From: Rhynchospora pubera
Taxonomy: Eukaryota > Streptophyta > Magnoliopsida > Poales > Cyperaceae
Length of the DNA: 64,000 nucleotides
Direction of reading: 5' to 3'
Assembly (NCBI GenBank): GCA_028095005.1
Contig: CM051461.1
Coordinates: 170,879,144-170,943,143 of the forward strand
Shown here piece by piece: positions 36,701 through 45,750 of this stretch. The first letter of the stretch is position 1. Each line of letters opens with the position of its first letter. The notes under the pieces are model-generated. The model was not told the origin of the DNA. It did not search any database and was given only the letters and a program-made list of their open reading frames with translations. Position numbers and translations under genes: made by a program.

Positions 36701-38650
36701 CCTTGGAGCTTGTTTAACGGGCTTCACACTTGGGTCGATTTTTAACTTATGAGAAGCTAAGGCGGGATCAAGGCCTGGCATTTCGGTGTAATTCCATGCG
36801 AAACAATCTTTGTACTTCATCAAGAGTTGTTTCAATTGCTCTTGTTTCTCAGGAGGAAGAGATGCGCTTACGAAGGTGGGGCGCGGATCCTCTTCGGTGC
36901 CCAAATTTACCTTGAGAAGATCATCAATTGTGTTTTGCCCTCCATCTTCTAGTTCTTGAGGAGCGTTCTTTGCCACTTGGATCAAATCTTCCTCTTCTGC
37001 ATTTTCTTCCACGGGTGTTATTCCAACCATGTGGCATTCGGCAATCAGAGCTTCCCCGCGTGCTCGCTGATAGCCCAAGCCTTTAGTATTCTTTATTTTT
37101 CCATCCACTCCCATTACTCGCCGGGATTTTCCGTTCCACAAATCATGGAAGGTTTTAGCTCTTTGCTTTGAAATTGGGTCTAGGCAACGATTTCTTTGGA
37201 AGAGACTCATCAACCCTTGATTGTAGTACCCCATCACTTCTATTTTCTCAAATTCTTCTTCTTCCTCCTTAAGCCACCTCGCCCAACTATCTGAGCCAAT
37301 GGGATTTCCCGATGGATCCACACTTTCGGCCTTATAGAATAGGATTCCTTTGTGAAATACTTTTCTTCCATTCACTTGCTCTACTTTAGGTGGGATGTAG
37401 AAGGTTTCTAATTCTTTGATTTGGTAAACCTCCCTCGGCGTGAGTTCTTTGTAATAGCCCATGGGCACTTGCTCAATGACCATTGAGTCTTCTCTACGAT
37501 CATAGAACTCTTCGTCTGACTCGTAGTCATAAACGTGAATCACCCGTTTTGGTCTTTGCCTTTCCTCTTCTGGCTCATCTTTTATGTGTATTTTTCCTCT
37601 TCGACCACCTTTCTCTTCTTCATCATCTGATGACTTTATATAAATGAGAGTTTTTATGGTGCAGGCAGTTTTCATCTTTCCCCTGAGTTTTATCTTCTCC
37701 TCACTCTCTTCTCGAGGCATCACTCTTGTCCTTAAGGTTGGGGAACTACTTCTTTGTGAAGTTGGAGCGTAGAATCGATCGATTTCTTCAAGCTCCACCT
37801 CATGGACGCCATAATGTTGGGCATCTCCTTTAATCACTTTTTGTTCCCCATCTTGTAAATATTTGACGCATTGGTGAAGGGTTGATGGCACAAGCCCGTT
37901 CTCATGTAGCCATGGACGCCCAAGTAGAGCTCGATAGGAAGTGTCTGCGTCGATGACATAGAACTTTACTAATGTTTCAAGCTCTCCAAACTTCATTGGC
38001 AATGTAATGGCACCTAAGGCTCGCTCAGAGTTTTGGTTAAAGCCATGTATGAACACATTCTCATCAGAAAGCCTTCTTCCCCCTAAAGCCAATTGATTTA
38101 GCGAATTGAGAGGTAAGATATTAATGGAAGACCCGGGATCGACCAACATTCGGCTTAGTTGACTCCCGTTTGTCTTGCCTGTGATGTACAATGGCTTGTT
38201 GTGATAGGAGGTTCCCATCATAAGGTCTTGGCTTGTGAAGGTTATCTGATTTTCAGGTTCTACATAAAGGGCCTCAGTCATGTGCTTCTCGGCCACGTAA
38301 GCTTGGAATTTTTCGGGCTCTTTAAGCATTTCCATCATCGTCTCTCGCAACTCCTTTGACATCATCAGTGCTTCAAACACGCTTATTAGTGCTGGAGTGC
38401 GCCTTAAGTGAGCCAGAATGTTGTACTCTCCCCTTATTTCTTTTGCCTTGTGACTCGGCCCGGGCTCATCTTCAGCCTCTTGAATTCTAACCTTGCCCTT
38501 CTCTTTAGGCGCTTGTCTTTCGGGAATGTTCGCACCCGACCGCAGATTCACATGGCAGTCCCTTTCTTTAAACATACCCTTGGTGAAGAGGCCTTGATAA
38601 GGAGCCTCATTTTCATCTTCTGTGTCATCATCATAGTAGTAAGTGACCAT
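33710..38650 (-). CDS. pol: pol polyprotein: protease, RT, two RNase H domains, integrase
   Basis: 1,646 uninterrupted codons. Visible in order: protease active site VDPGSSINI (about residue 170); RT with VKKKNGQIRVCVDFRDLNKA, FMDGSSGYNQI and YVDD (about 797); a first RNase H with YSPIEKHCLALVFA in which the usual catalytic TDAS is ALEGS; a second, archaeal-type RNase H with FFDGSS (about 1,093), NNEAEYEALI, GDSQLVLSQ (about 1,163) and NGMADALA; integrase with an HHCC-type segment (HSGF..H...CHMC), catalytic D in GMDIIGP (about 1,363), D in SDNGASF (about 1,426) and E in GLAEAFNK (D-35-E); then a GPY-type segment (WEGPYIIKEVYGGGSYKLVD). No chromodomain. This is the Tat-clade layout, with the extra RNase H apparently replacing the degenerate first one. 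It is in the same frame as gag, separated by one TAA. The ATG at 38650 may not be a real start; in-frame GAG/AAG codons precede it. Confidence 0.96.
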   Translation of the reverse strand: MVTYYYDDDTEDENEAPYQGLFTKGMFKERDCHVNLRSGANIPERQAPKEKGKVRIQEAEDEPGPSHKAKEIRGEYNILAHLRRTPALISVFEALMMSKELRETMMEMLKEPEKFQAYVAEKHMTEALYVEPENQITFTSQDLMMGTSYHNKPLYITGKTNGSQLSRMLVDPGSSINILPLNSLNQLALGGRRLSDENVFIHGFNQNSERALGAITLPMKFGELETLVKFYVIDADTSYRALLGRPWLHENGLVPSTLHQCVKYLQDGEQKVIKGDAQHYGVHEVELEEIDRFYAPTSQRSSSPTLRTRVMPREESEEKIKLRGKMKTACTIKTLIYIKSSDDEEEKGGRRGKIHIKDEPEEERQRPKRVIHVYDYESDEEFYDRREDSMVIEQVPMGYYKELTPREVYQIKELETFYIPPKVEQVNGRKVFHKGILFYKAESVDPSGNPIGSDSWARWLKEEEEEFEKIEVMGYYNQGLMSLFQRNRCLDPISKQRAKTFHDLWNGKSRRVMGVDGKIKNTKGLGYQRARGEALIAECHMVGITPVEENAEEEDLIQVAKNAPQELEDGGQNTIDDLLKVNLGTEEDPRPTFVSASLPPEKQEQLKQLLMKYKDCFAWNYTEMPGLDPALASHKLKIDPSVKPVKQAPRRMRVELEEKVVEEVKKLIEAGFIREEENPIWIANIVPVKKKNGQIRVCVDFRDLNKACPKDDFPLPVTELIIDYTSSYVLYSFMDGSSGYNQIPMDKEDQRHTSFRTPIGIFCYKVMPFGLKNAGATYQRAMTKIFDDLVHKIVECYVDDLVVKARSIDEHFEYLKIVFERLRKYSLKMNPLKCAFMVSSGKFLGFVVRHRGIEIDPAKIKAIREMPPPKTLKQLRSLQGQLAYVRRFIANLSGRIKPFTHLTKKDVPFKWDSKCQRAFEDIKEYLLKPPVLAAPVQGRPLILYTTALEGSLGALLAQENDEGKENALYYLSRMLVGAEQSYSPIEKHCLALVFATKKLRHYMLSHKITLISKVDPLKYLMTRPMLTGRLARWAITLMEFDISYAPQKAIKGQAMADFLAAHPIPDDSPLNCEFPEEQSLCLEETEPMWTMFFDGSSMIQPSKRPNLPRIRAGVGLVFVTPQGGILRHSIALTEPCTNNEAEYEALIAGLELAINMGIKELKVCGDSQLVLSQIEGTFEVKKPELMKYHERAQELMAKFSKITFEKVSRASNGMADALARVATQLSKPDGEEVQITIRNRRSLAPYLLEIEKEVNTNLLVDIEEWEIDMMREPDEVLEVAVNEEEDWRRIMKEVHSGFCGAHQSGPKMRLHIKRMGYYWPTMIADCEEKAKKCHMCQVHGDFIHQHPNPLHPTVAAWPFDMWGMDIIGPIDPPSSKGHRFILAITDYFSKWAEAVALKEVKSKDVIQFLKNHVLYRFGTPREIVSDNGASFKSGEICAFARQHKFKWRYSSIYNPRANGLAEAFNKVLIKLLRKTVGDNHRSWDERLQEALWAYRTTYKTPTQATPYSLAFGSEAVLPLEVELPSLRVAMQIGLPMDKRARLRLDELDAMDEKRLAAQQSLELYRIQMAKAYDKMARPRTFKEGELVLILRRPIIGRHHGPKFAPNWEGPYIIKEVYGGGSYKLVDKEGEGSIPPINGRYLKKYYT

Positions 38651-38671
38651 TTCCTCTTTCTCTTCTTTCTT

Positions 38672-39622
38672 TTATTCTATTTTTAACACCATTTCTTTCT
38701 CTTTTTCACTTTTCTTTTCCTTTTCTTCCTTATTTTCACTTTCATTTCTTTTTTCATTGCTTTCATTTTTCTTTCCATTGCTTTCATTTTTCTTTTCTTT
38801 CATCATCTTTGTTTTTCGCATTTCTCTTTCTTCTTCCTCCTCGTCCATTATGACGATGACATTACAGTCCACATTTCGCCTTGGGTTGCCTCTTTGAGCC
38901 ACTGCATTAGCTTGAGCATGCGGAGCGGGCATTTGCTTGTAACTTTCAGGCAAGACCAAGTCGCCTTCTTTGATCATTCTTTCCGCTATGTTCTTAAAGA
39001 CATAGCAATCGCCCGTTGGATGACCCAGGACCCGATGGTAGGCACAATAAGTTGGATCATTGTTCTTATACATTTCCTCGGCCCTTTTGCACTCCGGCAA
39101 TTCTATGGCTTTTCCTTCCAGGAGTTGCTTCAGTAATGCCGCAGTTTTCTCTTTCTTAAAAGAGTATGGCCTATTCAACCGTTCGGCTAGAGTGGACACA
39201 CGACCACTCCCATTGCCATTGTTGTTGCGGTAATTCCTTTGTCCGCCTTGGCTAGTCGATGCCTCATTAGCGCCCGCTATCTTGATAGGCCCTTGCGCTC
39301 TATTTCTTGACTCACTTTTATAGTTTTGCACTTCCTTGGGAGGACCAATATGCACAATTCTTGCAACTCTCGTGACTAAGTCTTCATAGGTGTAAATGTC
39401 ACTTCCTGAGAGAGGTCGCTTTATCCAATCATCAAGATTTCTTATCAAGAATTCAACAGCCTCCCTTTCGGGCATTTGGTGAGAACATCTTATATGCATG
39501 TTCCTCCACCGGTTAATGTAGTCAAGTGGAGCTTCACCCACTCTTGGTTTTTCACTTACAACATCGGCCACCGCGAGTCTTTGATTAACCATGGCGAATT
39601 TGGCCTTGAAAAGGTCCTCCAT
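38672..39622 (-). CDS. gag: gag, C-terminal half (after an in-frame TGA)
   Basis: Continues the same frame as the upstream gag half; the ATG at 39622 is simply the first Met after the TGA (39629-39631). It holds the second part of the retrotransposon gag domain (MEDLFKAKFAMVNQRL, YINRWRNMH) and a nucleic-acid-binding knuckle-like CAYHRVLGHPTGDC (C-x2-H-x4-H-x4-C), the variant common in Tat elements. It ends in a Lys/Glu/Asn-rich tail (KNESNGKKNESNEK) encoded by a purine-rich tract at 38680-38830. It ends with TAA at 38672-38674, after which the frame stays open for KKEEKEE into pol. A functional product would need readthrough or repair of the TGA. Confidence 0.9.
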   Translation of the reverse strand: MEDLFKAKFAMVNQRLAVADVVSEKPRVGEAPLDYINRWRNMHIRCSHQMPEREAVEFLIRNLDDWIKRPLSGSDIYTYEDLVTRVARIVHIGPPKEVQNYKSESRNRAQGPIKIAGANEASTSQGGQRNYRNNNGNGSGRVSTLAERLNRPYSFKKEKTAALLKQLLEGKAIELPECKRAEEMYKNNDPTYCAYHRVLGHPTGDCYVFKNIAERMIKEGDLVLPESYKQMPAPHAQANAVAQRGNPRRNVDCNVIVIMDEEEEEREMRKTKMMKEKKNESNGKKNESNEKRNESENKEEKEKKSEKEKEMVLKIE

Positions 39623-39628
39623 TTCTTC

Positions 39629-41485
39629 TCATGTTTCTATTGAGTCGTTTTCGAGCGAGGAATACCACTCAAATGCTGCCCCAGTGAGACTTTGGGAGAA
39701 TTGTTTGAGCAACAAGGCTTCATCATGGGCAGTGTTGCCACATGAGTTGCGGAACTGGATCAAATGCTGATTAGGCGTGATACTATCTTTGCCCGTTCCA
39801 TCGAACAAGTTAAACCTGGGCACTTGATACCCAAGAGGATACGAGATTTGTTCGTATTCTTTCGGGTACGGTCTTCCGCACCTCTTGTGTAGATTAGCAA
39901 ATCGACCCGCTCCCGTGGCTTGGAGTTGTAGATTAATCATCTCTTGAATGACTTGCTTGGTCGAGTCGGGTCTTCTTGCCCCAGTCCGGCGCCTAGCTTT
40001 GGGCATCTCGTCTTCACTTGATTCGTATTTCGCCCTATTCCTTCTTCCTTTTAGGCGCCTTTGATGTTCCCTTTCTTCTTCTTCTTCTGACGACTCATAC
40101 CTGTGTCTATTCTTACTTTCTTTGGAAAGTCTTCTCTTAGGCTTTTCTTCCTCTTCATCAGAAGATCCATACTTACTCTCATTTTTTCTTTCTTTCGAGA
40201 ACTTTCTTCTCTCTCCTTCTCCTTCTTCATCAGAGCACTCATACCTACTTTTGCTTCTTCTTTCCTTAAGTACTCTTTCTTTGTACTCATCTTCTTCTTC
40301 ACCAGAAGATCCTTCCTTTTCAAGGTCTTCAAGCAACTTTTTCTTTTCTAGAAGTTTATACATCTTCTTAAGTAGTTTCCCTTCTTTCTCTCTTTCGTTC
40401 ATCATAGCTGCCATTTTCTTTTCGTTTCTTTCAATGATGCTCATTAATTTTGGCCTTTCGCCCTCATTCCAGCGATCTTTACCATCTACATCCTCTTCTT
40501 TGTCCCCCATTGACTCTTCATCGTTTATGATGCGACTTGAGGAAGCACGATCTCGCTTATCCTTGCCGTCCCTCTTGGTGAAGGGAATTTCTCCATCACT
40601 GGCCATATTCACAAAGGCGTGCATCTCATGCTCTTCATTTATTTCCACCATATGGACCCGAGCGTGGACCACGAGTTGGCCATCTTCTCGTGCAACATGC
40701 CTCTTCTTGTTACGTGGCTCTTGATCCACCTCCTTGGGTTGTGCCTTCTCTTTAGGTACCCAAACCTTCTTAGGTCCCAACCTTTCCTTAACTGGGTTGA
40801 CTCTCTGCCCCAGTCTTTGATGCACGGAGGAGGATGCTTTCTTGCGACCTTTCGGTCCCAATCGTTCATGGACCGATGTCCGCGGAAGGTTTAGTCTCTC
40901 CTTCACCGATTGCCGGTTTTGAGGACTTCTTCTTCTAAACTGCATTTGGTACTTGGAAGGGAATTCCTCCATGGTTTTGAGCACGGCCACGGGCGAGTTC
41001 TTCCTCACAATACGGAGTGTGGAGAAGGGGTTGCTAACTGGCAGGTTAGGCCTCACTTCCAACTCATTCTTATAGGCCCGCTGAACCTTCTTTATTGTCC
41101 TTGCGCTCTGAGAGGCCGGCGCATACACCTTCTTCACGGCCATCTTCTTAGTAGGGGAATGGCGACGAGATTGGTGCTTTTGAGGAGACGAGACCGAGCT
41201 GGAGCGAGCTCGTTTGTGGGGGATAGTTGTCCATGCTTCTTCTTTCACAAAATCAATTTTCATTGGATCCTCAACGGCCTTGGTGATCTCCACCACTTCT
41301 TCGAGTGGCTCTTCTACAACCACCCTTGCTAACTTGAAGCTTCCATCACTGGCTTGGATGACGGGCACGTAGGAATGTCCGAAGGGCAGGCCTCCAAGCG
41401 TGAACTCGTCGTTGTAGCAAATCGGCACTCCACCGATCCTAAGGACTCCTGTCGGCCTGAAAGCGTCAATGCTGGTAAATGCCAT
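39629..41485 (-). CDS. gag: gag, N-terminal half ending at a premature TGA
   Basis: First ATG at 41485 (ATGGCATTTACC); the frame is open farther upstream to a GTG at 41503. An acceptor-like TTTGTGTCATTGCAG precedes the ATG, suggesting a spliced leader. It encodes about 618 residues. It contains a series of V-x-x-R-L motifs (VKERLNLPR, VHERLGPKG, VHQRLGQRV, VKERLGPKK; about 40740-40905) and a basic/acidic repeat with YxSSxEEE-type units (about 40010-40260). The gag domain starts at the C-terminus (LIQFRNSCGNTAHDEALLLK, GAAFEWYSSLENDSIET). The next codon, Trp in related proteins (S-I-x-T-W-E-E-x-x-x-F), is TGA, a one-base change from TGG. The downstream half continues in frame. Confidence 0.9.
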   Translation of the reverse strand: MAFTSIDAFRPTGVLRIGGVPICYNDEFTLGGLPFGHSYVPVIQASDGSFKLARVVVEEPLEEVVEITKAVEDPMKIDFVKEEAWTTIPHKRARSSSVSSPQKHQSRRHSPTKKMAVKKVYAPASQSARTIKKVQRAYKNELEVRPNLPVSNPFSTLRIVRKNSPVAVLKTMEEFPSKYQMQFRRRSPQNRQSVKERLNLPRTSVHERLGPKGRKKASSSVHQRLGQRVNPVKERLGPKKVWVPKEKAQPKEVDQEPRNKKRHVAREDGQLVVHARVHMVEINEEHEMHAFVNMASDGEIPFTKRDGKDKRDRASSSRIINDEESMGDKEEDVDGKDRWNEGERPKLMSIIERNEKKMAAMMNEREKEGKLLKKMYKLLEKKKLLEDLEKEGSSGEEEDEYKERVLKERRSKSRYECSDEEGEGERRKFSKERKNESKYGSSDEEEEKPKRRLSKESKNRHRYESSEEEEEREHQRRLKGRRNRAKYESSEDEMPKARRRTGARRPDSTKQVIQEMINLQLQATGAGRFANLHKRCGRPYPKEYEQISYPLGYQVPRFNLFDGTGKDSITPNQHLIQFRNSCGNTAHDEALLLKQFSQSLTGAAFEWYSSLENDSIET

Positions 41486-41591
41486 TTCAACCTGCAATGA
41501 CACAAAACTTAATGTTACCGTTAGGATTGCTTATTAAAATTTTCCTAGCCCTTACTTCACCCTTCAAGTCCCAAAGATGAGAGGAGAAAGA

Positions 41592-41610
41592 GGTCCCACC
41601 GGGCGTGCCA
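41592..41610 (-). promoter_or_regulatory. Primer binding site
   Basis: On the element strand TGGCACGCCCGGTGGGACC starts 7 nt inside the 5' LTR boundary. It begins TGG, the complement of a tRNA CCA end, and is in the right place to prime minus-strand DNA synthesis. I cannot assign the tRNA species from memory. Confidence 0.75.
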
Positions 41611-42120
41611 GAGAATCTGTTGCGGCTTTTTCGTCATTATTCCCCTCGAAAGAATTCCTCAAAGAACAATGGGAACATAGCCTTAGATTCACCTCCCTTA
41701 AGGTTTCGATCTCTATAGCGGGTATCTCTCAACACAAGAGAACCCTATAAAGAGTCGCTACTTAAAGAAGTTTCTTAATTTTGCGGGTCCTTTCTTTCCA
41801 ATAGGCGCAAGCCCCTATTGTTAATTACCTCGTAGTTGCCTACGAGAACCTCTGATTAAGGAACGTAAAGGGTATTGATGTAATAGGCTAAGAAAATGGA
41901 TTTATGGAGTGTTATTATTTGTCCTAAGGAAACCTTAATTGATGGTACCAAACCTAGTTGACGGGACCCAATTAAGGATCGCTAAACTATTACTAAAAGA
42001 CTTTGAACTTAGACTTGGACTTATACTAAAAGAAGCGCATGAATTTTGGTTTAGAAGAGGTTTTCGTTGAGAGGCATGAAATCTTCACTTGGAGTCGCTT
42101 TTGGAGTCGTTTTTAAGGAG

Positions 42121-42766
42121 TTTTACAACCTTCGGGGCATTTGGCGCCACTTGTGAAAGTTGGTTCTTTTACAACCCTCGGGACATTTGGCGTCACTTGT
42201 GAGAGTTGGTTCTCGGGCCATTTGGCGGCACTTGTAAGAACAAAGGGAAATTTTACAACCTTCGGGGCATTTGGCGCCACTTGTGAAAGTTGGTTCTTTT
42301 ACAACCCTCGGGACATTTGGCGTCACTTGTGAGAGTTGGCTCTCGGGCCATTTGGCGGCACTTGTGAGAACAAAGGGAAATTTTACAACCTTCGGGGCAT
42401 TTGGCGCCACTTGTGAAAGTTGGTTCTTTTACAACCCTCGGGACATTTGGCGTCACTTGTGAGAGTTGGTTCTCGGGCCATTTGGCGGCACTTGTGAGAA
42501 CAAAAGGAAATTTTACAACCTTCGGGGCATTTGGCGCCACTTTGTGAAAGTTGGTTCTTTTACAACCCTCGGGACATTTGGCGTCACTTGTGAGAGTTGG
42601 TTCTCGGGCCATTTGGCGGCACTTGTGAGAACAAAAGGAAATTTTACAACCTTCGGGGCATTTGGCGCCTTTGAGCGAAAGTTGGTTCTTTTACAACCCT
42701 CGGGACATTTGGCGTCGCTTGTGAGAGTTGGTTCTCGGGCCATTTGACGGCACTTGTGAGAACAAA
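42121..42766. repeat. 130-bp tandem array in the 5' LTR, 5 units
   Basis: Units start at 42121, 42251, 42381, 42511 and 42642 (the fourth is 131 bp with an extra T). Last unit shares the GCGCCTTTGAGCG variant with the last unit of the 3' LTR, so copy-number change occurred inside the array. Confidence 0.95.
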
Positions 42767-45740
42767 TTATAATTCTTTAGACGAGGGGGCCCGTAAGAAT
42801 TTAATTTCTAAGTCATATAAGGTTGATCTCAACCCTAAGGAGGGACTTTTCCTCGAACGGAGAGGTTTTGGTTCTTGACTTTGGGTTTCGTGTTTTGGAC
42901 TTTTAGTTTTCTGAGGTTTCACTTTGGATATTGATGATTTTTATTCACTTTGACCTTTTTGCACTTTTTTTAGAAACTCCTTTTTAGATTTTTAGACTAA
43001 TTTGGAAAGTATTTTAATGTTTTGAAAATATCTTTCTTGAAGTTACTGAGATATTGAAAGTACTTAGCTCTTAATTTTATAAATTTCATTTAAAAGATAC
43101 AATTGATTTATTTTGACTCTTATAATTTGTGAACATAGTATTCTTATTTAAAAAAATACTTGATTTCGAAGATATTATATTTAGAATTTGTATTTCAAAA
43201 GTACTTAGTTTGATTTTAGAATTTTATTAGTTTTATGATATTTATAAATTTCATTTTTAAAGTGAAAATACTTCAAAAATGCAAAAAGGCCGCTACTTTG
43301 ACATAATTTCATATCAAAGTATCAGTGAAACAAGTTTATTTTGATTTTTAGAATTTTATGGATATTTTATTTGTATTTTTCTGAGTTCCCTACTATTTTT
43401 AAAGTGCTTTTTAATATTCCTGCTGACGTGGCACTCCTTGACTGGTCCACCTCAGCCAGTCATCACAGGGGGTCCTATTAGGGGGTCATCAATCCAATCA
43501 TGATATAACCTCAGTGTAGCAAATCACTGACAACTTCAAGACTCGTTACACCATTTTTTGTCACAACAGATCGAAGATATCATGAGCGCTGAGACTTTTG
43601 AAGAAGACGGGTTCGATTTCTTCGTTATCGGGTTCGTCAGACGAAGGGTTCAGATCCGCTAATGATCCAAGCCATTGCAACCAGTGAAAGGGGGTTCGAT
43701 AGCATCGTGGAAGTGAGAGTAACACAGTGGCGGCCTCCGTTTTTGTCGCGTCGTTGCCATTTGGGGGGAGTACCACTAGCTGGTATGGCGTCCTTGGATT
43801 AGTGTTGATCGGTATTGAGCAAAATTTATCGGTACCAGAGAGGGACTTGTCAACATCAAAGGGATACTGAGAGGGTACCAATGAGTTCAATTTGACGTAC
43901 ACGTAATCTGATGAAGCCAATTAAGTGATGAATAAACATAAAGCTGGATTTTCTTTATTGCGTTTTGTATCTTCATCAGGCTAGAGTATTAAAGTAAAAT
44001 TAGTTCACCAAAAGTCACACTTACTTTATAACTTAATTGTCAAACACCTAGGTTATACTTATATGAATGCACTATACTCTAGGTATGAGTTCTGATGGTC
44101 ATGACGACTCTATCATGGAGCTGTGTTCTTACACTTGCTTCTGACAAAGCTTGATTTCCACTTTACCATTTAGTCCTTTAACTTATACTATTCATCATCA
44201 AGTACAAGTTCACTTTACATATTCTATTTAAGGTCAGTTCAATTAGCAAACAAAGGTAAACATCATCACACTTTTACGCAAAGCACCCTAGTGTTTCCAA
44301 GAATTGGTCAATTATATCTTCTACTTAGTAAATACTCCATCCAGAAGAAAAAGGGAAACTGTTCCTAGCTGCACTTTTACTATGAATCGCCATTCAGGGA
44401 TACTAACACTTATTATTTTTCTTTATAACAGTCCCTAAGAACATGACAATTATAGTTTCACAGATTATTCTTTGAGTTAATCAGCAAAGAAATGGTAGAC
44501 CAAGATATGCTCAGTTTGGGACAAAATATATACATATAGGAAATAAACAACATTCTCCTTAATCCCCTTCATTTCTTTTACTTTCACTGATCAAGATTGT
44601 CTTTTGGTTAGCGATGGCAACACTGACCTTACTGTTTTCATCCAAGATTTCTCTTGACTGAAAACAGTAAAGTTGGCTTCACCATCCCTAATCAAAATTC
44701 ATTTTAATTAATGACAACTATACTAATTTCACCATCTCAAATTAAGATTTCTCCTATTAAGAGATGGCAAAAGCAGTTCATCATCATTAATCAAAATGGA
44801 TCCCGATCGGTGACAGTAGAAGTGCTGGGCAACGGGACTGAGTCCCCCCACCGAGCAACGAAGAGGATTAAGAAGAAGGCTGAGCCTTCCCCCGAATCAA
44901 GAGGCTAAACAGTGGGCTGTGCCCTCCGCCGAACCATAGAGATGCAATTGTAGAAAAGGGGAAACAAGAGGATCCATGGGATTTTACAAGAAATTAGAAT
45001 AATGCAACAATTCGACCAAGTCATGGATCAATTTCAAGAATTGAACAGTGTACTAAGCATGCCATCAGATTGATCACATTTACTTCTTAATCCAGGTCAA
45101 AGAACGAAAAATTACAACTACAAGAACCCTAAACAACAAGAATTGAATCACACGCCAAAGAGTCAGAAATCAAGGATCAAGAACTAAGCAGAATGCTGTG
45201 CTCCCTGCCGAATTCTTTCACCTCTCTTTCTAACTCGAGCTCCAGGAAGAAGAGGAAACGATTAATTTTGAAATAACTTTTAAAAAGCCACTGAATTTTT
45301 GCAAGAAAATCCAGAAGATATAGTTTTGGATTCAAGAACTAAACAGGAGGCTGTGCTTCCCGTCGAAATCTCTCACCTTTTTCTCTAACTCAGTTTAAAG
45401 AATCAAAAGAAAAGAACTCCATTTTACTAAGAAATCCGAAACTTCAAAGATCAGATCAAAGAAAGGAAGAGATTCACAACATTTCAAAGAATCAGCTTCA
45501 TTATCAAAATCAACTCAAGAATACAAGATCGTCTTACAAACTTCTTCAATTCTTACCTATTTCTTGCGAATCCCCTTAGCTTTCTCAGTCTAATCTTGCT
45601 CTAGTCTTGCTCTAAACCTAATGCTTGTTAAGTGTTTGTGAGAATGCCCCCTACAACAGTCTATGCGTATGTGTCTAATCCTAAATTTGGGGATCTGATT
45701 TCTGGATCTGAACCTCCTCTCTCTTTTCTCCCTTCTTGCC

Positions 45741-45750
45741 TATATTTATA
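45741..45750 (-). promoter_or_regulatory. LTR TATA box
   Basis: Element-strand TATAAATATA within a GCC...GGC palindrome (plus strand GCCTATATTTATAGGC). It is the best core-promoter candidate in the 5' LTR; an identical copy is at 22331-22340 in the 3' LTR. Because of the palindrome it could also be read rightwards. Confidence 0.6.

Noticed and set aside
40122..40724. 200-codon Ser/Phe-rich plus-strand frame
   Set aside because: Mirror of the purine-rich Lys/Glu gag coding sequence on the other strand.
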